A DNA stretch of 64,000 nt from Bacteroidaceae bacterium (GCA_024401095.1 JAKSLR010000008.1:1-64000), one strand, 5' to 3'. Shown: positions 52,467-61,440, numbered from the stretch's first letter. Numbers and translations: made by a program. Notes: generated by a model from the letters alone, not told the origin.

Positions 52467-52474
52467 CAAAAATA
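52467..52474 (-). promoter_or_regulatory. Promoter -7 box (TATTTTTG) of the AraC-type regulator
   Basis: TAnnTTTG on the minus strand, 51 nt before the ATG at 52415. It is next to the distal GGTCA half-site (52476), so the regulator may control its own gene. Confidence 0.5.
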
Positions 52475-52475
52475 T

Positions 52476-52574
52476 GGTCAATAAAATATGCCATATTGGT
52501 CAAAAAACATAAGTCTATTGTGAAAAATTGCATTTTGGACAAATCTTTCTAGTATTTGGTCAAAAAACATAAGT
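52476..52574 (+). promoter_or_regulatory. Candidate RhaR operators: two pairs of direct repeats
   Basis: TTGGTCAAAAAACATAAGT occurs twice without mismatch (52496-52514 and 52556-52574), exactly 60 bp apart. Each copy has a weaker partner about two helical turns upstream: GGTCAATAAAA at 52476 (22 bp before) and GGACAAATC at 52537 (21 bp before). Same-direction half-sites 21 bp apart are the usual AraC-family pattern. The nearest copy ends 21 bp before the -7 box of rhaB, overlapping the -33 position, where no TTG exists. Confidence 0.78.
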
Positions 52575-52594
52575 ATAGTCTTTTCATTTTGTGC

Positions 52595-52602
52595 TATATT
52601 TG
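52595..52602 (+). promoter_or_regulatory. Promoter -7 box (TATATTTG) of the rhamnose operon
   Basis: Exact TAnnTTTG 28 nt before the rhaB ATG. A -33 TTG is absent, so an activator is probably required. Confidence 0.68.
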
Positions 52603-52629
52603 CACATGTAAAACTTAAAACCAGATACT

Positions 52630-54093
52630 ATGAATTTTTTCGCAGTCGATTTAGGTGCTACCAGTGGTAGAACACTTTTAGGCATTCTGACAGAAAATGG
52701 CCTGGAGCAGCGTGAGATTACTCGTTTCCCAAATAACTTGATTCAGTGTAACGGACATTTCTTCTGGGACATCTATGCTTTGTATAATGAAGTAATAAAA
52801 GGTTTGCAGAAAGTTGCAGAAGAAGGCATTGAGATTCAGTCTATCGGTATAGACACTTGGGGTGTGGATTTCGTATGTGTTGGAAAAGATGGCCAGTTGT
52901 TGGGTAATCCATACGCTTACCGTGATCCTCATACTTTTGGAATGATGGAAGAATACTTCAAGTTGGTTCCTAAACAGACAGTATACGATAAGACAGGCAT
53001 TCAGTTCATGAATTTTAATTCCTTGTTCCAGCTGACGGCTTTGCGTAAAGAAAACAGTGTGGCTTTAAATAATGCAGAAAAGATCCTGTTTACGCCAGAT
53101 GCACTCAGCTATATGTTGACTGGTAAGATGGTATGTGAATACACCATTGCTTCAACCAGCCAGATTCTGAATCCTGCTACACAAGACCTGGATGAAGATC
53201 TTTTATCTGCCATAGGAGTTAAACGTACTCAATTCCCAGAGATAGTTTTCCCTGGTCATCAGGTAGGGGTATTGACTGATGAGGTTCAAAAAATGACCGG
53301 TTTAGGTGCTATCCCTGTCATTGCAGTGGCTGGTCATGATACAGCGTCTGCAGTAGCTTCTGTTCCAGCCAAGAATGAGAATTTTGCATACCTCAGCAGC
53401 GGTACCTGGAGCTTGATGGGTATAGAATCCAAGCATGCTATTATTGATGAAAAGAGTTATGAGGCCAACTTCACCAATGAAGGTGGTGTTGAGGGTACAA
53501 CCCGATTCCTGAAGAACATCTGCGGCATGTGGTTGCTGGAGCGTTGCCGTAAGGAATGGAAAGAGAACTATGATTACAATACTTTGATTGATGCTGCTAT
53601 GCAGGTGCCTGCATTCCAGAGCCTTATTTCACCAGATAGTCCATGTTTTGCAAATCCTGCCAATATGATTCGGGCTATCCAGCATTATTGTGAGGTGACT
53701 GGTCAGTATGTTCCTCAGACCTATGGAGAAATTACCCGTTGCATTTTCGATTCTCTGGCATTGCGTTATCGTCAGGTCATGATCATGCTGAAGGAAATGG
53801 CTGATTTCCCAATTGAACGTCTGCACATCATTGGTGGTGGTTCACGCAACAAACAGCTCAGTCAGTTTACGGCCAATGCGGTAAATCTTCCTGTTACTAC
53901 AGGTCCTGTTGAGGGAACTGCCATTGGAAACATCATGTTGCAGGCTAAGGCAGCTGGACTGGTAAATACCATTGGAGAGATGCGTGAATTGATATCAAAG
54001 AGTATTCAGACCGCAGAGTATTTCCCTGCAGATGCTTCACTTTGGGATGAAGGCTATGAAAAATACCTTAGCATCTATCACGAAGACATTTAA
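52630..54093 (+). CDS. rhaB: Rhamnulokinase
   Basis: 487 aa of the FGGY sugar-kinase family; phosphorylates L-rhamnulose with ATP. N-terminal FAVDLGATSGRTLLG (phosphate-binding), SIGIDTWGVDFV, second-domain AGHDTASAVASVP, and the nucleotide-binding part LSSGTWSLMGIE and IGGGSRNKQLSQFTANA. First gene of the operon rhaB-rhaI-rhaT-rhaD, behind the candidate RhaR sites. The next gene starts 34 nt downstream. Confidence 0.95.
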   Translation: MNFFAVDLGATSGRTLLGILTENGLEQREITRFPNNLIQCNGHFFWDIYALYNEVIKGLQKVAEEGIEIQSIGIDTWGVDFVCVGKDGQLLGNPYAYRDPHTFGMMEEYFKLVPKQTVYDKTGIQFMNFNSLFQLTALRKENSVALNNAEKILFTPDALSYMLTGKMVCEYTIASTSQILNPATQDLDEDLLSAIGVKRTQFPEIVFPGHQVGVLTDEVQKMTGLGAIPVIAVAGHDTASAVASVPAKNENFAYLSSGTWSLMGIESKHAIIDEKSYEANFTNEGGVEGTTRFLKNICGMWLLERCRKEWKENYDYNTLIDAAMQVPAFQSLISPDSPCFANPANMIRAIQHYCEVTGQYVPQTYGEITRCIFDSLALRYRQVMIMLKEMADFPIERLHIIGGGSRNKQLSQFTANAVNLPVTTGPVEGTAIGNIMLQAKAAGLVNTIGEMRELISKSIQTAEYFPADASLWDEGYEKYLSIYHEDI

Positions 54094-54127
54094 AATGATA
54101 ATTAATCAAATATAAAAATACAATATC

Positions 54128-55384
54128 ATGAAAGAAGAATTGGTAAAGAAAGCGTATGAAGTAGCTAAGGAGCGTTACGCTGAATTGGGTGTTGATACTG
54201 AAAAGGTACTGCAGCAGATGCAGGATTTCCACTTGTCACTTCACTGCTGGCAGGCAGATGATGTTCACGGTTTCGAGGTAAAGGAAGAAACAGAGCTTGG
54301 TTCTGGTCTGGCTGTTACTGGAGATTTCCCTGGTGCTGCACGCAATATGGAAGAGTTGCAGATGGATATTCTCAAGGCAAAGTCTTTGATTCCTGGTACT
54401 CACCGTTTGAATCTGCACGAAATCTATGGTGATTTTAAAGGTAAGCCAGTAGATCGTGATGAGGTAACCGTAGAGCATTTCCAGAGTTGGATTGATTGGG
54501 CTAAGGAAAATAATACCTTGCTTGACTTCAACTCTTCTTCATTCGGCCATGCTAAGAGTGGTAACTTGACTTTGGCTAACCCTGATAAGGGCATCCGCGA
54601 GTTCTGGATTGAGCATACCAAGCGCTGCCGTGAGATTTCTAATGCCATTGGTGAAGCACAAGGTGATCCTTGTATCATGAACTTGTGGGTACACGATGGC
54701 TGCAAGGATGTTTCAGTAAACCATATGATGTATCGTAACATCTTGAAGAACTCACTGGATGAGATTTTCGCAAAGGAGCAGCCTATGATGAAGGATTGTA
54801 TCGAAGGAAAGGTATTCGGTATGGGTCTGGAATCTTTTACTGTAGGTTCACATGATTTTTATACTGCATATGCTGCTAAATACAACAAGATTCTTACTAT
54901 TGATACAGGTCACTATCACCCAACAGAAGTACCAGGTGATAAGGTAAGTGCTGTACTTCCATTCATCAAGGAGCTCATGCTGCATGTTAGTCGCCCTGTA
55001 CGTTGGGATTCAGACCACGTAACCATTATGGATGATACTACTCAGGATCTGTTCTCAGAAATTGTACGTGCGGGTGCTTTGGACCGTGTACACTATGGTT
55101 TGGACTTCTTCGACGGTTCAATCAATCGTATTGCAGCTTACGTTATCGGTTCACGTTCAGCACAGAAGTGTATGCTGAAGGCACTGTTGGAGCCACAGCA
55201 GCGTATTGCAGAACTGGAATTGGCAGGCGAAGGTTACAAGGTTCTTGGTCTTCTGGAGGAACTTAAGGCTATGCCATGGCAGGCTGTTTATGATGAGTTC
55301 TGTGTACGTAACAACGTTCCAGTAGGCGAGTCTTGGATGCAGGATGTAGATGCTTATGTTGCAGCAGTAACTTCTAAGCGTTGA
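54128..55384 (+). CDS. rhaI: L-rhamnose isomerase
   Basis: 418 aa. Converts L-rhamnose to L-rhamnulose using metal ions. Recognised from LSLHCWQADDVHGFE, LNLHEIYGDF, WVHDGCKD, ESFTVGSHDFYTAY, DTGHYHPTEVP and VRWDSDHVTIMDD, which contain the metal-binding and catalytic His, Asp and Glu residues of RhaA-type isomerases. Position between kinase and symporter matches Bacteroides rhamnose operons, where the gene is called rhaI. Codon use is more biased than in neighbours, suggesting strong expression when induced. Confidence 0.96.
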   Translation: MKEELVKKAYEVAKERYAELGVDTEKVLQQMQDFHLSLHCWQADDVHGFEVKEETELGSGLAVTGDFPGAARNMEELQMDILKAKSLIPGTHRLNLHEIYGDFKGKPVDRDEVTVEHFQSWIDWAKENNTLLDFNSSSFGHAKSGNLTLANPDKGIREFWIEHTKRCREISNAIGEAQGDPCIMNLWVHDGCKDVSVNHMMYRNILKNSLDEIFAKEQPMMKDCIEGKVFGMGLESFTVGSHDFYTAYAAKYNKILTIDTGHYHPTEVPGDKVSAVLPFIKELMLHVSRPVRWDSDHVTIMDDTTQDLFSEIVRAGALDRVHYGLDFFDGSINRIAAYVIGSRSAQKCMLKALLEPQQRIAELELAGEGYKVLGLLEELKAMPWQAVYDEFCVRNNVPVGESWMQDVDAYVAAVTSKR

Positions 55385-55386
55385 TT

Positions 55387-56421
55387 ATGGAGATTTTAAT
55401 AGGTTTGTTTATTATAGCGATAGGCGCATTCTGCCAGAGCAGCAGCTATGTGCCTATCAACAAGATTAAGTCATGGAGTTGGGAGAGCTACTGGATTATC
55501 CAGGGGCTCTTCGCCTGGCTTATCTTGCCATTCTTAGGTGCATTATTAGCCGTTCCCGAAGGTCATGGTTTTATGGAAATGTTCAGCCAAGCTGATTCTT
55601 TCAGCGTGGGAATGACTATTTTCTTTGGTGTACTCTGGGGTGTAGGTGGCTTGACCTTTGGTCTTTCCATGCGTTATCTGGGTGTTGCACTTGGTCAGTC
55701 TATCGCACTGGGAACCTGTGCAGGTCTAGGTACTGTCATGGGGCCAATTCTTTTGAATGTATTCTTCCCTGAGCAGAATGCATTGGAGAAACTGACTGCT
55801 GCAGTCATTATTGGTGTTGTAGTAACTCTTATTGGTATAGCTATCATCGGTGTTGCAGGAAGTATGAAATCTGCTGCCCTTTCAGAAGAAGAGAAGAAGG
55901 CTGCTGTGAAAGATTTCAATTTCCCTAAAGGATTGACCATTGCACTCCTGGCTGGTTTCATGAGTGGCTGTTTCAATGTAGGTCTTGCTTTTGGTGCCGA
56001 CATTAATTTCCCTGAAACAGGAGCAATGTTCAAGTCGCTTCCAGCTACCTTCTTGGTAACAATTGGCGGATTTGTAACCAATGCTATCTATTGTTTCTAT
56101 CAGAATCAGAAGAACGGTACCTGGTGCGACTACAAGAAAGCTGAAGTCTGGGGAAACAATCTTCTGTTCTGTGCTTTGGCTGGTGCATTGTGGTATAGTC
56201 AGTTCTTCGGTTTGTCTTTGGGACAAGGATTCCTTACTGAGTCACCTGACCTCATGACATTCTCTTTCTGTATATTAATGGCACTGAATGTTACCTTCAG
56301 TAATGTCTGGGGTATTATCTTGAAAGAATGGAAGGGCTGCAGTCAGAAAACCATTCTGGTATTAGTTCTGGGCTTGGTAGTTCTGATATTCTCATCATTC
56401 TTGCCACAACTTATCGGCTAA
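55387..56421 (+). CDS. rhaT: L-rhamnose symporter
   Basis: 344 aa from ATG 55387 (MEILIGLFIIAIGAFCQSSSYVP); an overlapping TTG at 55381 is less likely because it sits on the rhaI stop codon. Ten hydrophobic helices and RhaT motifs IQGLFAWLILPFLGAL, GVGGLTFGLSMRYLGVALGQ and GLSLGQGF. Imports rhamnose with a proton or sodium ion across the inner membrane. It begins 2 nt after the isomerase stop. Confidence 0.94.
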   Translation: MEILIGLFIIAIGAFCQSSSYVPINKIKSWSWESYWIIQGLFAWLILPFLGALLAVPEGHGFMEMFSQADSFSVGMTIFFGVLWGVGGLTFGLSMRYLGVALGQSIALGTCAGLGTVMGPILLNVFFPEQNALEKLTAAVIIGVVVTLIGIAIIGVAGSMKSAALSEEEKKAAVKDFNFPKGLTIALLAGFMSGCFNVGLAFGADINFPETGAMFKSLPATFLVTIGGFVTNAIYCFYQNQKNGTWCDYKKAEVWGNNLLFCALAGALWYSQFFGLSLGQGFLTESPDLMTFSFCILMALNVTFSNVWGIILKEWKGCSQKTILVLVLGLVVLIFSSFLPQLIG

Positions 56422-56436
56422 TTTTAAAATTATTTG

Positions 56437-56444
56437 TAACTTTG
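56437..56444 (+). promoter_or_regulatory. Possible internal promoter (TAACTTTG) before rhaD
   Basis: A TAnnTTTG match 25 nt before the rhaD start, with no TTG at -33. rhaD may also be read from the rhaB promoter, since no terminator lies between. Confidence 0.4.
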
Positions 56445-56469
56445 CATAGTTAAACCTAAAAATTAAATT

Positions 56470-57300
56470 ATGAAAAGTATCTTGGAAAACCGTCCAGCAC
56501 TGGAGCGCGAAATAGATCAAATAGCCGAAGTAGCTGGTTATCTTTGGCAAAAGGGATGGGCAGAACGTAATGGTGGAAATATTACCGTAAACATTACAGA
56601 ATTTGTAGACGATGAAATAAAGGCTCTTCCAGCCATTTCTGAGGTTAAGCAGATTGGCTGTACACTTCCTAATCTGAAGAATTGTTATTTCTATTGCAAG
56701 GGAACAGGCAAGCGTATGCGTGACTTGGCTCGTTGGCCTATGGAGAACGGCTCTATTATCCGTATCCTAGACGACTGTGCTTCTTATGTTATCATTGCCG
56801 ATAATCCTGTAAATCCTACATCTGAACTCCCTGCTCACCTTTCTTTACACGATTATCTTATTGCAACTGGCACAGATTATAAAGCTGCAATTCATACACA
56901 TCCTATCGAACTTGTAGCCATGAGCCACAATCCACGTTTTCTGGATTCTAAGGAGATTACACGTGTCCTGTGGTCCATGATTCCAGAGACATTGGCCTTT
57001 GCTCCTTTGGCACTTGGTGTTGTTCCTTATGAAATGCCATCTTCTATTGCACTGGCAGATGCGACATTGGAGCAGGTTAAGAATAATTACGACGCAGTAC
57101 TCTGGGAGAAGCATGGTGTAACCTGTGTAGGTCCTGATGTGATGCAAGCATTTGATGTGATAGACGTACTCAACAAGAGTGCCAACATCTATATGTGCGC
57201 CAAGAACATGGGTTTTGAACCAGATGGTATGACCGATGCAGCCATGACTGAAATCCAGGAAGTATTCAACCTTCCTAAGGTTCGTCCTACAAAGAAGTAA
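56470..57300 (+). CDS. rhaD: Rhamnulose-1-phosphate aldolase
   Basis: 276 aa class II aldolase. Splits L-rhamnulose 1-phosphate into dihydroxyacetone phosphate and L-lactaldehyde. Zinc-site residues are seen in SELPAHLSLHDYL (Glu) and AAIHTHPIELVAM (two His), with a third His in WEKHGVTCVGPD. WAERNGGNITVNI is the N-terminal substrate loop. Last gene of the rhamnose operon, closed by a terminator at 57317-57366. No lactaldehyde reductase gene is present in this window; it would be encoded elsewhere. Confidence 0.94.
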   Translation: MKSILENRPALEREIDQIAEVAGYLWQKGWAERNGGNITVNITEFVDDEIKALPAISEVKQIGCTLPNLKNCYFYCKGTGKRMRDLARWPMENGSIIRILDDCASYVIIADNPVNPTSELPAHLSLHDYLIATGTDYKAAIHTHPIELVAMSHNPRFLDSKEITRVLWSMIPETLAFAPLALGVVPYEMPSSIALADATLEQVKNNYDAVLWEKHGVTCVGPDVMQAFDVIDVLNKSANIYMCAKNMGFEPDGMTDAAMTEIQEVFNLPKVRPTKK

Positions 57301-57316
57301 AACATTCAGATAGATT

Positions 57317-57366
57317 AAAATAGCTCCATCATATTAAATGGTGGGGCTATTTCTATTTTTTTTGAT
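57317..57366 (+). terminator. Terminator of the rhamnose operon
   Basis: AAATAGCTCCATCAT and ATGGTGGGGCTATTT form an imperfect stem with a 4-6 nt loop, followed by CTATTTTTTTT. Confidence 0.85.
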
Positions 57367-57427
57367 GATGAGTAATTTATTTTACATTGGCCTTTAATTT
57401 ATAACCATGAAAATACAATATAGTGAT

Positions 57428-59560
57428 ATGAAAAGAGTGCTTTTTTCTGCGGCTGTGGGCCTGATGGCTGCAGCTTGTTCCAGTCCTGAGGCTGGCGTAA
57501 ATCTGGAAACCTTGAACCAGACATCCACACAGTATGTTCATATGGAACCGGGAAACCCTTATCTTCCGCTTTGGGAACATACGCCAGACGGTGAGCCAAG
57601 AATCTTTGAGGATCCTGAAAACCCGGGACAGATGCGCGTGTATGTATATTACTCACACGATACCAAGGGAAATTCTTTCTGCGGTATAGATACCCGATGC
57701 TGGTCGGCACCAGTGGATGACCTAACTCAATGGCGCGATGAAGGTGCTATTTTCTATTGGCCAGCCGATGGTCAGTTTGATACTCAGTTTGCACCGGATA
57801 TTACGGAACTGGTTCGTAAGGATGGTACCAAGGAGTATTACCTCTATCCGAATACCCAGAACCAGGGACGTTCCGGATTGGTAGCCAAGAGCAACAGTCC
57901 GGTGGGTCCGTTCGTGCCTATTAACTTGGGTGAAGACGGCAAGCAGCTTCCTGGAAGTGAGCTGGCTTTCGACCCAGGTGTCTTTGTGGAATATGTAACC
58001 GACAAGAACGATCCTGATTTCGAGACCGGTTTCCGTGCCTATGCCTTCTGGGGCATTATCCGTTCTGCAGGAGCACAGTTAGACCCTAACACCATGTGGT
58101 CTATCCGCCCAGGGTATGAGGTGGCGAATAATTTCAACCCATCGTGCCTGCTCAATGTGAATGTCAATGACAAGTCGCAGAACAGCAGTCCAGACTTCCT
58201 GAGCATGATGGCTAAACGATTGGGAATGGACGGCAGCAAGGCGAAAGCTTCAGATTATCCGTTGATCTATCCAGACCAGAATCCACGCGACTTCAGTTTC
58301 TTTGAGGCATCATCCATCCGTCAGGTGGGCAACAAATACGTGCTGATCTGGAGCGGTTATTCCGGTCCTGACTATGGTCTGCCATTGTACAACTCCACCC
58401 TTCGCTATGCCTATGGTGACACCCCATTCGGCCCATGGAAATCCGGTGGCATTCTGGTAGATGCCCGAGGACCTCAGCCTACCGAAGACGGAAGCACACT
58501 ACAGGCTGCTTACTTTGGCGACAATACCCACGGAAGTATCCAGAAGATGGGCGACCAGTGGTATGTATTCTACCATCGTGCCCCAGGATACGGACACCAG
58601 AACGGTCGTCAGGCTATGGTAGCTCCAGTCAATGTGGAATGGGATGAAGCTCCTGTAGCAGAGGGCGGTAAGGTAGTGATTACCGGTTACGACCCGAATG
58701 CTGCCGATGGCAAGTGGTGTGTAGAAGGAAAAGACGGTAAAAAATACATGGGTGCAGAGCTCACTTCCGAAGGATTTTATATGTATGGATTGCCACCTTA
58801 TCGCTATTATTCAGCCGGTTATGCCTGCATGATGACCAATGACAATTCACACCAGATAGCTTACGACATCTGGAACAATGCCATGCCTACCACCTGTGTA
58901 GGAAATGGCGATATCCTGGGATTCAAGTACTTCGGTTTCCAGGGAATGGACAAGGACCAGAAGGGTCTGAAAGCCTTTGCCGGAACTGCCAAGGGTGATG
59001 GTACAATGTTCAACATCTGGCTTACTCCAACTACCGATAAGGCCTTCAGTATCAAGGTCATGATAGACGGACCATGGGCCAATGACGTATGGAAAGGTAA
59101 AGAGATAGCCCGTATTCAGGTTCCTGCCGGTTCGGCTAAGGAAGTGACTCACCTCACTGCCGATGTGGCAGCAGCTGTAGAAGGTCTGGACCGCAAACAC
59201 GCCATCTATCTGGTGGCAGAAGGTGCCGGTGAGAACCTTTGCGACATTGAGGGCATCGGTTTCAGCTGCAGCAAGCATCCGATAACCCGTCCTGAGGCAC
59301 CAGTAGTAACCATTACTTCCGATGGTAAGGCGCTGGATATTCCTGCTTTGCCTACACTCTGTACCAACGAGAACGGAATTGTAGATTTCAACATCTATGA
59401 CCTTACTGCTCCTAAAGGCGAGAAGGCTCCAAAGATCAAAGCAACTTGTACCGACAAGAACGCTAAGATCAGCATTGACCAGCCATCGGCTCCTGGAGAA
59501 ACCGCAGTGGTTAAAGTGGAGCTGAAGGGTGCAGCCAAATACTTCAGAATCAGCTTCTGA
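57428..59560 (+). CDS. GH43-like glycosidase lipoprotein with C-terminal beta-sandwich
   Basis: 710 aa from ATG 57428, giving a lipoprotein signal (MKRVLFSAAVGLMAAAC, Cys 17); an in-frame ATG at 57407 adds seven residues that do not fit. Five-bladed GH43 propeller (about 40-405): likely base D54 in HTPDGEP, D182 in FDPGVF, acid E293 in FFEASS, and H368 in THGSI. Residues about 440-620 look like a CBM6-type module; the final 80 residues form a further beta domain. It presumably removes arabinose, xylose or galactose side chains, perhaps from rhamnose-containing pectin, given its place right after rhaD. No RhaR element or clear promoter was found before it. Confidence 0.82.
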   Translation: MKRVLFSAAVGLMAAACSSPEAGVNLETLNQTSTQYVHMEPGNPYLPLWEHTPDGEPRIFEDPENPGQMRVYVYYSHDTKGNSFCGIDTRCWSAPVDDLTQWRDEGAIFYWPADGQFDTQFAPDITELVRKDGTKEYYLYPNTQNQGRSGLVAKSNSPVGPFVPINLGEDGKQLPGSELAFDPGVFVEYVTDKNDPDFETGFRAYAFWGIIRSAGAQLDPNTMWSIRPGYEVANNFNPSCLLNVNVNDKSQNSSPDFLSMMAKRLGMDGSKAKASDYPLIYPDQNPRDFSFFEASSIRQVGNKYVLIWSGYSGPDYGLPLYNSTLRYAYGDTPFGPWKSGGILVDARGPQPTEDGSTLQAAYFGDNTHGSIQKMGDQWYVFYHRAPGYGHQNGRQAMVAPVNVEWDEAPVAEGGKVVITGYDPNAADGKWCVEGKDGKKYMGAELTSEGFYMYGLPPYRYYSAGYACMMTNDNSHQIAYDIWNNAMPTTCVGNGDILGFKYFGFQGMDKDQKGLKAFAGTAKGDGTMFNIWLTPTTDKAFSIKVMIDGPWANDVWKGKEIARIQVPAGSAKEVTHLTADVAAAVEGLDRKHAIYLVAEGAGENLCDIEGIGFSCSKHPITRPEAPVVTITSDGKALDIPALPTLCTNENGIVDFNIYDLTAPKGEKAPKIKATCTDKNAKISIDQPSAPGETAVVKVELKGAAKYFRISF

Positions 59561-59606
59561 TAAGATAATGTTACTTTTTCTTTAAAGAAAAACAACTAAA
59601 GAGGTG

Positions 59607-59633
59607 ATATTTGGGGAAAAAGAAGTACTTTTG
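59607..59633 (+). promoter_or_regulatory. Promoter with ATATTTGGGGAAAAAGA upstream element, copy 1
   Basis: ATATTTGGGGAAAAAGA followed by TACTTTTG (59626-59633). The same element with the same 16-bp TTTG-to-TA distance recurs at 60262-60288 before the next gene. Confidence 0.6.
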
Positions 59634-59683
59634 CAGCCACATAAGTAAGCATAAACAATAAAGTTTTAAAATCAATTCAGATT

Positions 59684-60223
59684 ATGAAAAAATTCATTAC
59701 ATTCTTCTGTTTTATTGCATTGGCTGTAATTGCAGTATCCTTTACTTCTTGTAGTAAGGACGAGAATGAACCAGATGATCCAAAACCAGAATATGTAAAA
59801 TCTGGCAGTTTTAAAGTGGCTATAGCCGATTCTATTTTTGATTATTGTGATATTGAGGTGGTAGTTAAATATGATAATGAGACTAAAACCTATAAATTGG
59901 ACGAAAATACGAAAGTAGCTGATACCGGTCTTGCAGAAATAATGGTAACCACCGGACCGATTCCAGGACGTATGAAAGAGGATTCTTTCACCTATAAAAA
60001 TGGTAGAATTAACCTGGATCTGGTATATACCATTCATGAAGAGGGAAAGAAGAAGATTGAAGCAGCTGGCGATAATGATTCTATCATTTATGCAGTAGGC
60101 ATGTCTTTGAAATCAGGCAATGATGGTAAAATCCATCAAGCAGGACAAAGCCCATTCGTGAAAAAACTGGAGGATTACATAAAGACAGCATCTACTAACA
60201 AGGATTTCCATATAGATCTCTAA
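59684..60223 (+). CDS. Hypothetical lipoprotein
   Basis: 179 aa. The signal MKKFITFFCFIALAVIAVSFTSC has a lipobox with Cys 23, followed by an acidic linker (SKDENEPDDPKPE) that often directs Bacteroidetes lipoproteins to the surface. The rest looks like one beta-rich domain (FKVAIADSIFDYCDIEVVVKYD and on) with no catalytic motif. Its promoter shares an unusual upstream element with the following TlpA-like gene, so the two are probably expressed under the same conditions. Function unknown. Confidence 0.8.
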   Translation: MKKFITFFCFIALAVIAVSFTSCSKDENEPDDPKPEYVKSGSFKVAIADSIFDYCDIEVVVKYDNETKTYKLDENTKVADTGLAEIMVTTGPIPGRMKEDSFTYKNGRINLDLVYTIHEEGKKKIEAAGDNDSIIYAVGMSLKSGNDGKIHQAGQSPFVKKLEDYIKTASTNKDFHIDL

Positions 60224-60261
60224 ATCTTCCTTTTCTGTCAAGAAAATAGCGTATAAATCAA

Positions 60262-60288
60262 ATATTTGGGGAAAAAGAGTTATCTTTG
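60262..60288 (+). promoter_or_regulatory. Promoter with ATATTTGGGGAAAAAGA upstream element, copy 2
   Basis: ATATTTGGGGAAAAAGA then TATCTTTG (60281-60288). TTTGGGG is mirrored by CCCCAAA at 60290-60296, giving an inverted repeat over the RNA start region, which copy 1 lacks. Confidence 0.6.
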
Positions 60289-60311
60289 ACCCCAAATTTT
60301 TTAATATAAAG

Positions 60312-61430
60312 ATGAAAAAGAGTGTTTTATTAACTTTGGCTTTGGGTGTTTCTACCCTTAGCTTTGCTCAAGCCCACTTGAGCGGAAAGATTGATGGCCT
60401 GACAAACGACAAGCTTGTGGTAAGTGTCATCAATGAACAAAATACAGATTATGAGCGTATTGATACAGTAGCTGCCCCTGGAGGTCAGTTCTCTTACACC
60501 TTCCCAGGATTGACAGGTTATCGTACTGCCATTCTCTTTGCGCTCCCAAAAGACGAGAACGACAAGCCTGCACGTTTCTTTACCTTTGTCTGCAAGGGAC
60601 AGAGTGGTGTGGTAAGCGGTAATATGGCCGACAAGACAGTGATAGTAAAGGGTTCTTCTCTCTATGAGGCCAGCAATAAGGCCGATGAGATCCAGAAGCC
60701 TTTTGACGAGAAGCTGGCTGCCATAGCAGATGAATACGATGCTGCCGAAGAGTCAAAGAAGGATGCCATTGAGGCACGTTACAATGAAGCAGGAAACGAA
60801 ATGGACAAGCAGCTTCTGGAATACATCCAGAGCCATCCTGCCGATGAAGTTTCCTTCTTCTTGGCAACTGCTTGCAAGGATCGTCTGAAAGCTTACGGTC
60901 TTCTTTCAAACTCTTTGCGCGAGGGTGAGATGAAGGGTTATATTGCTGCTATGGAAGCTAACATTAAGGCTGCTGCAGAACGTGAAGCAAAGCGCAATGA
61001 GGCTATGAAGAACCTTCAGCCAGGAATGCCTGCTCCAGAAATTACACTGAATGATCTGGACGGCAAGCCACTGAGCCTTTCACAGTTGCAAGGTAAGTAT
61101 GTCATCATCGACTGGTGGGGTTCTTGGTGCATCTGGTGTATCCGTGGTATTCCAAAGATGAAGGAGTACTATGAGAAGTACAACAGCAAGATGGAAATCC
61201 TGGGTGTGGACTGCAACGATACCGATGCCAAGTGGAGAGCTGCTGTCAAGGAATATGAGCTTCCATGGAAGCACGTGTATATGCCAAGAGGCAGCAAGTT
61301 GACCGAAACTTGGGCTATTCAGGGTTATCCAACCAAGTGCATCATCAATCCTGATGGTACAATCAATAAAATTATTGTAGGAGAGGATCCTAAGTTCTAC
61401 GATTATCTGGATGAACTTCTGAAAGATTAA
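60312..61430 (+). CDS. Exported TlpA/ResA-like thioredoxin-fold protein with N-terminal DUF4369-like domain
   Basis: 372 aa, signal peptide MKKSVLLTLALGVSTLSFAQ. Residues about 20-115 are a beta-rich DUF4369-like domain (HLSGKIDGLTNDKLVVSVINEQN), followed by a helical linker and a C-terminal redox domain from about 236 with IIDWWGSWCIWCIRGIP; the CxxC pair is CIWC, not the common CGPC or CPPC. The cis-Pro lies in AIQGYPTKCIINPDG. It probably reduces or isomerises disulfides in the periplasm. Single-gene unit with promoter (60262) and terminator (61441). Confidence 0.88.
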   Translation: MKKSVLLTLALGVSTLSFAQAHLSGKIDGLTNDKLVVSVINEQNTDYERIDTVAAPGGQFSYTFPGLTGYRTAILFALPKDENDKPARFFTFVCKGQSGVVSGNMADKTVIVKGSSLYEASNKADEIQKPFDEKLAAIADEYDAAEESKKDAIEARYNEAGNEMDKQLLEYIQSHPADEVSFFLATACKDRLKAYGLLSNSLREGEMKGYIAAMEANIKAAAEREAKRNEAMKNLQPGMPAPEITLNDLDGKPLSLSQLQGKYVIIDWWGSWCIWCIRGIPKMKEYYEKYNSKMEILGVDCNDTDAKWRAAVKEYELPWKHVYMPRGSKLTETWAIQGYPTKCIINPDGTINKIIVGEDPKFYDYLDELLKD

Positions 61431-61440
61431 TTATAAAAAG

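Noticed and set aside
55381-55386. TTG start for rhaT
   Set aside because: It overlaps the stop codon of rhaI; ATG 55387 starts the usual RhaT N-terminus.
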